Positions 58,870-64,000 of a DNA stretch of 64,000 nucleotides are shown here, piece by piece; the stretch's first letter is position 1; the number at the start of each line of letters is the position of its first letter. Made by a program: the position numbers and the translations under genes. The notes below the pieces were generated by a model that was given only the letters and a program-made list of their open reading frames with translations, was not told where the DNA came from and ran no database searches. This DNA is from Malaya genurostris (Eukaryota; Arthropoda; Insecta; Diptera; Culicidae): contig NC_080572.1 of the NCBI RefSeq assembly GCF_030247185.1, forward strand, positions 6,713,007-6,777,006, in the 5' to 3' direction.

Positions 58870-60780
58870 TTAATTGTGGAATATAATTTCATTCAAATGG
58901 CTGCCTCGGCTGGCCTTGCAGTACGCCATGCGGTCGGTATAGTTTTTTAGTACAATTTCGATTGTATGCAGCTTTATTTCAGCTATGGCTGCACGAATGT
59001 TGTCCCTCAAGGCTTGAATCGTCTCTGAATTATCCACATAACACTTATCTTTGACAGCCCCCCAAAGATAATAGTCTAACGGCGTCAAATCACAGCTCCG
59101 AGGCGGCCAAACGACATCCGAATTTCAACTGATAATTCGATCTTCGAAGACTGTGCGCACACGGAACGACCGAAATTAGCTCTGCGCCTAATTCGTATTA
59201 CTGTTTTTGAATTAGTTGATTTTAACAACAAAATTTCCAAAATAACTATAAAATTAGTTAAAATTGAGAATTTACTTTGCTGAAAAAACTCTTAGTTTTA
59301 GAGAATGTGTTTAGTTGGTGAATATCCTGGACTCAAACCAGCAATATTTCAATCCAACACGAAATTCTCATTGACAACTAATTTTGTTATTAAAATCAGA
59401 AAATTTGTTTCTATTTATCTATCACCATCATTACTGAAGGACAGCACAAAAAACCAAAACTGAAATGGGTATTATTAACAAGTTTATTAGCCAAAAACTC
59501 ATGAGAAGTGTCAAAGCAAAACAATCCATTAAAAAGCTAAAAAGGATAGTCTTATTGAAACTGCTTGAACATTGTTTTGATGTTTTTCGCATGTGTTCTA
59601 TATATCTTTATTTAAATTTCTAAACCGATATGTAAAAATGTCGTAAACTGTTAGTGGAAATCGTATTTATTCAGAATTTGTGCGCACTTGAAGCGATTGT
59701 GCGTAATAATGTTTTTACGCGGAACAGTGAAGTGAATTTCGAATGTTTCACTCTAATTGTGATGAAGTTTTTTTGTATCTTCAAACCTTCCGAGCTGCGC
59801 CGTCCGGTGTACTACTTGTATTCGGTTTTTGTTTTCCGAGTGCTCAAAGTTTTCAGTGAGAATGAAGAAACAGTGATTTAGAAGAAAAAAAATTCAAAAA
59901 GATGTTTACGTTTCGTTTATGTCTTTTTCTCCAACACAACATCGTATTTATACCTGCCAATATAGAAAAGACAACCGCGTCTGAATTTTTTTCGGCAGTA
60001 GTGTGCCATCTAGTGGCTAGTAGTCATTAAGGTGTTACCGTTTCGGTGACAGGGCGCCATATAGCTGCAGATTGCAGAAGCCAATTCAACCATTCATATT
60101 GGTTGAAAACAACATTATATTTCTTTAATTCAACTAAAAAATTAGTGTGCCTTAGCTAAGAAATGACAGTACGTTTAATTTGTGAATTCAACTAAAAAAA
60201 ATAGTCATTTCAACAAATATTTTATTATTATTAAGGGAATGAGAATAAAAAATCTAAATCAGCAAAAGTAAGATTTTTTTAGTTGTCTCAAAAAATAACT
60301 AACTAAAATCAGCAAATCAACTAAATTTTTCGCGAAAATGCTGATTTCGGTCGTTCCGTGCAGAAGATCGATCGTAGCGTTGGCTGTGTGGCACGGAGCG
60401 CCGTCTTGTTGGAACCAAATGGTGTCCAAGTCGTCCTCTTCAAGTAACGGGAAGAGCCAATCGCTAATCATGGCGCGGTAGCGCTCGCCATTGACCGTGG
60501 CGGCGGCTCCTGTTTCATTTTCAAAGCAAAATGGCCCAATGATACCGCCAGACCAAAATCCGCACTAAACCGTCACTCTCTGAGGATGCATCGGCTTCTC
60601 CATGATAACGTGCGGGTTTTCCGTCCCCCAGATGCGACAGTTTTGCTTATTAACATACCCGCCGAGATGAAAATGTGCCTCATCCGAGAAGATGCATTTT
60701 TGGCCAAAATTGGCGTTTTCTTCAAGCTGATCGCAAGCCCAGTTGGCGAAGCGATAACGCGTATACACAACCATTTTCGT
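58870..60780 (-). pseudogene. Mariner-like transposase, split by an insertion
   Basis: The upstream part (60780-60361) reads FANWACDQLEENANFGQKC, the first Asp in FSDEAHFHLGG, an in-frame TAG where Trp is expected (TV*CGFW), and the second Asp in WFQQDGAPCHTANATIDLL. Reading resumes at 59157 (FEDRIIS, one stop, then PPRSCDLTPLDYYLWGAVKDK with the third Asp) and ends GSHLNEIIFHN near 58870. This is the Tc1/mariner-related family common in insects whose motifs are SDEAHFHL and LTPLDYYLWG. Confidence 0.85.
59160..60360. mobile_element. Nested 1.2-kb DNA transposon, non-coding
   Basis: The ends CACGGAACGACCGAAAT and ATTTCGGTCGTTCCGTG are inverted repeats, followed by TAGC/GCTGA. The host transposase sequence resumes cleanly on both sides with only CA (58-59 and 61-62 of the respective flanks) duplicated, so the target duplication seems to be 2 bp. 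CAC ends with a 2-3-bp duplication suggest a CACTA/CMC-type element; this is inference. The 75-residue frame at 59654-59881 is unrecognised. Confidence 0.75.
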
Positions 60781-61079
60781 TCAGTGGAAGGATAAAACTA
60801 AGTTTCTGTCAAATCAGATGTGACATTAGGGTAACCAATGTCGAAATAACCGCTAGTTCAAAAAAAAAAGTTACATGGCGGACCCTGTATGTATATATGG
60901 GGAATTCCACGCAAAATCAGCCACCCAAAATAAAACAACCTTTAGAGCAAATTCAGCAGCTAGAAGTTCTATATGGAAGATCTTTAATAGAGCGGAAACT
61001 GTAACAAACGTATCCCCAGCAAGCCGTTCTAGTTTTATTTATTCGACCAGTTCTTCTGTCAAATTTGAAACTGATCTAT

Positions 61080-61352
61080 TGGCGTTTTCGTTTTTAATTT
61101 GCACTACACCGGTGCAGTGCTACACTGAGGCATGAATAAACGAACAAAAATGACGAAAACATAAACAGTAACCATGGACTACCATAAACGATTCCATTGC
61201 ACAGAGCTACACCATACTTTTGATGAGTGCTACACCAGTGGTGTCGGTGCAGAAAAAGTGTAGCACTGGTGTAGTGCAATTGGCAAAAACGAACGATTTC
61301 AGTGCCACCTTACCTACACCGGTGTAGTGCAATTTAAAAACGAAAACGACAT
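61080..61352. mobile_element. MITE with about 37-bp TIRs, copy 2
   Basis: The right end CGAAAACGACAT and left end GCGTTTTCGTTTTTAA with TGCACTACACCGGTG match copy 1 at 47537-47799 in opposite orientation, including the shared interior words ATGAATAAACGAACAAAAAT and CATAAACAGTAACC. Confidence 0.75.
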
Positions 61353-61457
61353 ATGATGCCACGATGTGGGGCTGCCAGTTTTTCTTGCTATAAAATCCAG
61401 ATTTAAATTTTGTAACTGACATAAATTATGCATCTAGAACTAGAACACTGCTGAAAA

Positions 61458-62351
61458 ACAGTTCGGCTGAAAAGTTCGTATCGTTTAATAGAAACACACA
61501 TTTATTTGCCAAAATTCGTTTTTATTATTCAACATAATTGCCATCAGAGGCGATACAGCGATTATAGCGATCTTCCAACTTTTCGATACCATTTTTGTAG
61601 TACGATTTCTTCTTTGCCTCAAAATAGGCCACAATAGGCGTGCAGTCCACTCAGCTGACTGTCGATTGGACTCCGGAGTGAAGTGATGGAGCCATGTTTC
61701 GTCCATTGTTATATATCGACGAAAAAAATCGGTTTTATTTCGATATAACAGCTCCAAACACTGCTCAGAATCATCAATTCGTTGTTGTTTTTGATCGATT
61801 GTGAGCTCACGCGGCACCCATTTTGCATAAAGCTTTCTCATATCCAAATATTCGTGAATAATATGTCCACCACGTTCCTTTGATATCTTTAGGGTGTCAG
61901 CTATCTCGATCAACTTCACTTTACGGTCATTGAAAATCATTTTGTGGATTTTTTTCACGTTTTCATCGGTAACAGCCTCTTTTGGACGTCCACTGCGTTC
62001 ATCGTCTTTGGTGCTCATATGACTAGTACGAAATTTTGCAAACCACTTACGAATTGTTGCTTCGCCCGATGCAGAGTCTGGATAACACTCATCAAGCCAT
62101 TTTTGGTATCGGCGGCACTTTTTTTCATCAAAAAGTAGTGTTTCATCAACACACGAAATTCCTTTTTTTCCATTTTTTCACAATAACAAAAGTAGCTTCA
62201 CTCAAAATGCAATATCTCACAAACTAATAAATAAACAGCTGTCAAATTTATACACGTATCTTTTGAAGGTTGGTACTAACTGAAAGTGGTATGGATTTAA
62301 TTCTAGTGGCACCCTCTCATAGAAACGATACGAACTTTTCAGCCGATCTGT
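61458..62351 (-). mobile_element. Internally deleted mariner, 0.9 kb
   Basis: The TIRs match ACAG(T/A)TCGGCTGAAAAG and then TTCGTATCGTTT at both ends. TA follows the right end (62352-62353); the left flank reads AA, so the duplication is decayed. The length is about 400 bp short of a full mariner, explained by a deletion in the transposase. Confidence 0.8.
61485..62190 (-). pseudogene. Mariner transposase with internal deletion
   Basis: Readable parts: a start-like region near 62170, TKFRTS, DERSGRPKEAVTDENVKKIH, the helix-turn-helix IEIADTLKISKER, KWVPRELT, first Asp in TMDETWLHHF, PESNRQSAEW. Sequence then jumps to the C-terminal relic (KWYRKVGRSL-like frame, IASDGNYVE) near 61600-61530. 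The second and third Asp blocks are lost. It is a different subfamily from the 17.8-kb copy. Confidence 0.8.
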
Positions 62352-62415
62352 TATGCCCTTTAAGTTAATATAATGATAAAAGTTAAAAATTAATAAACAA
62401 ATAAAAAAAATTGGG

Positions 62416-62517
<102 letters not shown>

Positions 62518-62727
62518 GTTAAAAAAAGAAACCTTAGGGGTTTAACTCAATCTTGGCAAAGATTCAGAGTGGAAAGATCAATACTTTCGGAGCAGTGAAT
62601 TTTTCAATTACGACCCGCACGCTCTCCGGCGTTGATTTTTTTTTTCTGATTCGGCTATGGCTGAGCTGCACATGCATTCTTTCATTGCTCGAAAACAAAC
62701 TTCATATTTTCAAAATGTGAAAAAAAA

Positions 62728-63416
62728 TTGAAGAGTGACGAAAGTTTAATAATTTTCGATTTTGCGGAAAATTACGCCTACGTTATTCAAAACGCCATAA
62801 CTGGCTTTCATTGGAACAACGAACAAGCGACTATACTCCCCACTGTAAAACACCTTAATGCTATACTATACTGTAAAACACTGCGAATATTTTTCATCAT
62901 GAGCATGATTTTCATCGTTTTGCACAGTGGAATTTTCAAGCGACAGCTCATGGAAAATGACCAAGCGATGGTGCTGGAGGAACTATCAAAAGAATGGCAC
63001 GTCGCGCAAGTTTACAAATGATCCGTGATTGTCAAATTTCGACCGCAAATGAATTGTACGAGTGGACTAGGAAAGCATCTTCTCTACCCAATATTTCAGT
63101 CATATACAAATGTTCCGAAGATTATGTAAAAACAGAGCTATTTCTTAAAAATCGTTTCGAAAAATGTAAAATAATTTCTGGAACACAATCGTTTCACAAT
63201 GTTGAGCTTCACGGAGACAAGGAATTAAAAATGAAAGTTTTCTCTTCCCAGGACACGTTTGAAGTATTGAATTTTGTAAACCATAAAAAGCCAATCATAA
63301 AAAAATTGCAACTGTGCAAACACTTTTTGTCACCATTATTTTATTACTCACGTAAATCCTTTGTCGTTGCGTCGTTGTTTGAGAATATGGAAATCATCTC
63401 TCAAACAAGTAAGTAA
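62728..63416 (+). pseudogene. Transposon-type protein, broken
   Basis: The first segment reads LIIFDFAENYAYVIQNAI then TGFHWNNEQATILPTV. After a deletion and frame change the +2 frame continues HGK*PSDGAGGTIKR then MARRASLQMIRDCQISTANELYEW, and to EMKVF-like text ending at SQTSK with a GTAAGT donor-like site at 63410. I recall DFAENY...HWNN and HGKGPCDG.GGT.KR.ARRASLQ as a pattern of repetitive, transposon-associated proteins in invertebrates; the superfamily is not assigned. Gly to stop and Cys to Ser changes mark it as dead. Confidence 0.6.
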
Positions 63417-63420
63417 GCTC

Positions 63421-64000
63421 AATTTTGGAGTTTGATACCACTCCATATCCCAGAGACCGGTATAGCTGAAGTCAGTTTGTGTGCTCTACAAATGGAGCAG
63501 TTTTAAAAACAATTTAGATCTTTAGCGTTTTTTGCATTATCGCTTTGAATTTTTTGTATATTTCCCGATATGTCCGGAACCGGAAGTCTCGATGAAATTC
63601 GAGACAACGAAAAACCCTTTTTCTTGCATATTAATTTGTATGTTTATATATTGATAAATATTTCACATTCATATAGTTCTCGAGACACATGCACTTCAGA
63701 TATGTCCCCTGATCAACTTATCATTAGAATGTATCAGAGTTCAATTCCGGATTAAATCGTGTGAACTGGAAAATATTTCAAAACTAAACCAATTCGAATA
63801 TTTCTTAATAAGACATTTGAGTTTTCATACCCTCAAACTTTCATCTATAGATACTTCACAGGAGTTTTTCTGTCGTTTCCTGTTTCTGATTAGTGAAATA
63901 AGAAAATAGACATGATTTTTAAGTATTTCATAAAGTGACCCCCTTCAATAAGTTCCTATTTCCATGAGTTGGTGAATCAATTTGCCACCATGATCAAGAA
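63421..64000. other. Unassigned right edge
   Basis: This stretch contains dispersed-repeat phrases (ATGTCCGGAACCGGAAGTCTC, CACTCCATATCCCAGAGACCGG). No gene is seen. Confidence 0.4.

Larger units (their letters stand above)
58787..60887 (-). mobile_element. Mariner-like element with TA duplication, interrupted
   Basis: Terminal inverted repeats begin CAGGGTCCGCC and continue TGTAACTTTTTT, with TA on both sides (58785-58786, 60888-60889). A 1.2-kb insertion (59160-60360) splits it, leaving about 0.9 kb of the original element. The N-terminal part of the transposase is missing. Confidence 0.85.

Overview
This window looks like nuclear DNA from a dipteran insect, most likely a mosquito (Culicidae). 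The evidence is AT-rich non-coding DNA, 57-68 bp introns next to very large transposon-filled introns, insect-type proteins, and GT-rich dispersed repeats of a kind I recall from mosquito genomes. The family is an inference and I cannot name a species. About 8-10% of the window is host coding sequence or its short introns. Much of the rest is transposon debris.

Three host genes can be supported by joining exons in phase. (1) 7269-12398 (+): a four-exon GMC oxidoreductase of the glucose-dehydrogenase type, with a signal peptide and 657 residues. (2) 15183-40901 (-), perhaps starting near 45642: a calpain-family gene. Two exons at 40.4-40.9 kb join in phase across a 23.2-kb intron to four exons at 15.2-17.2 kb. 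The catalytic Cys is replaced by Pro and the catalytic Asn by Ser, so the product should be a non-proteolytic calpain. (3) 36404-37884 (+): a three-exon core-1 beta-1,3-galactosyltransferase (C1GalT), lying inside the calpain intron on the opposite strand.

Mobile DNA, left to right: a LOA/I-group non-LTR retrotransposon (294-4628) between 23-bp target duplications; tRNA-like SINE copies (6.0-6.3 and 9.3-9.4 kb); a TTAA-flanked MITE (6564-6694); a nearly complete mariner (17776-19066); a 1.4-kb terminal-inverted-repeat element (20003-21398); a non-LTR RT fragment (22.3-22.7 kb); a 0.94-kb foldback element (24358-25294); a 117-bp tandem repeat in two opposed blocks (28.9-29.1 and 30.2-30.6 kb) beside an RTE-like fragment (30.6-31.9 kb); a palindromic MITE (35165-35436); two inverted Penelope-like fragments (35.8-36.4 and 51.2-52.5 kb), the second carrying a hammerhead-ribozyme-like motif in each arm; a hAT-type MITE (43298-43453); two copies of another MITE (47.5 and 61.1 kb); an ORF1-only non-LTR element with intact target duplications (49330-50464); a mariner-like element split by a second transposon (58787-60887, nested 59160-60360); a deleted mariner (61458-62351); a (TA)n tract; and a broken transposon-type gene (62728-63416).

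The GMC and calpain genes are convergent. The stretches 12.4-15.2, 25.9-28.2, 32.3-35.2, 38-40.4, 41.8-45.5 and 53.8-58.8 kb hold no gene I can support. The most notable items are the calpain pseudoprotease with its nested glycosyltransferase, the paired hammerhead-like motifs in the Penelope palindrome, the ORF-preserving 117-bp repeat, the ORF1-only retroelement, and an orphan TATA/Inr/DPE core promoter near 19.7 kb.
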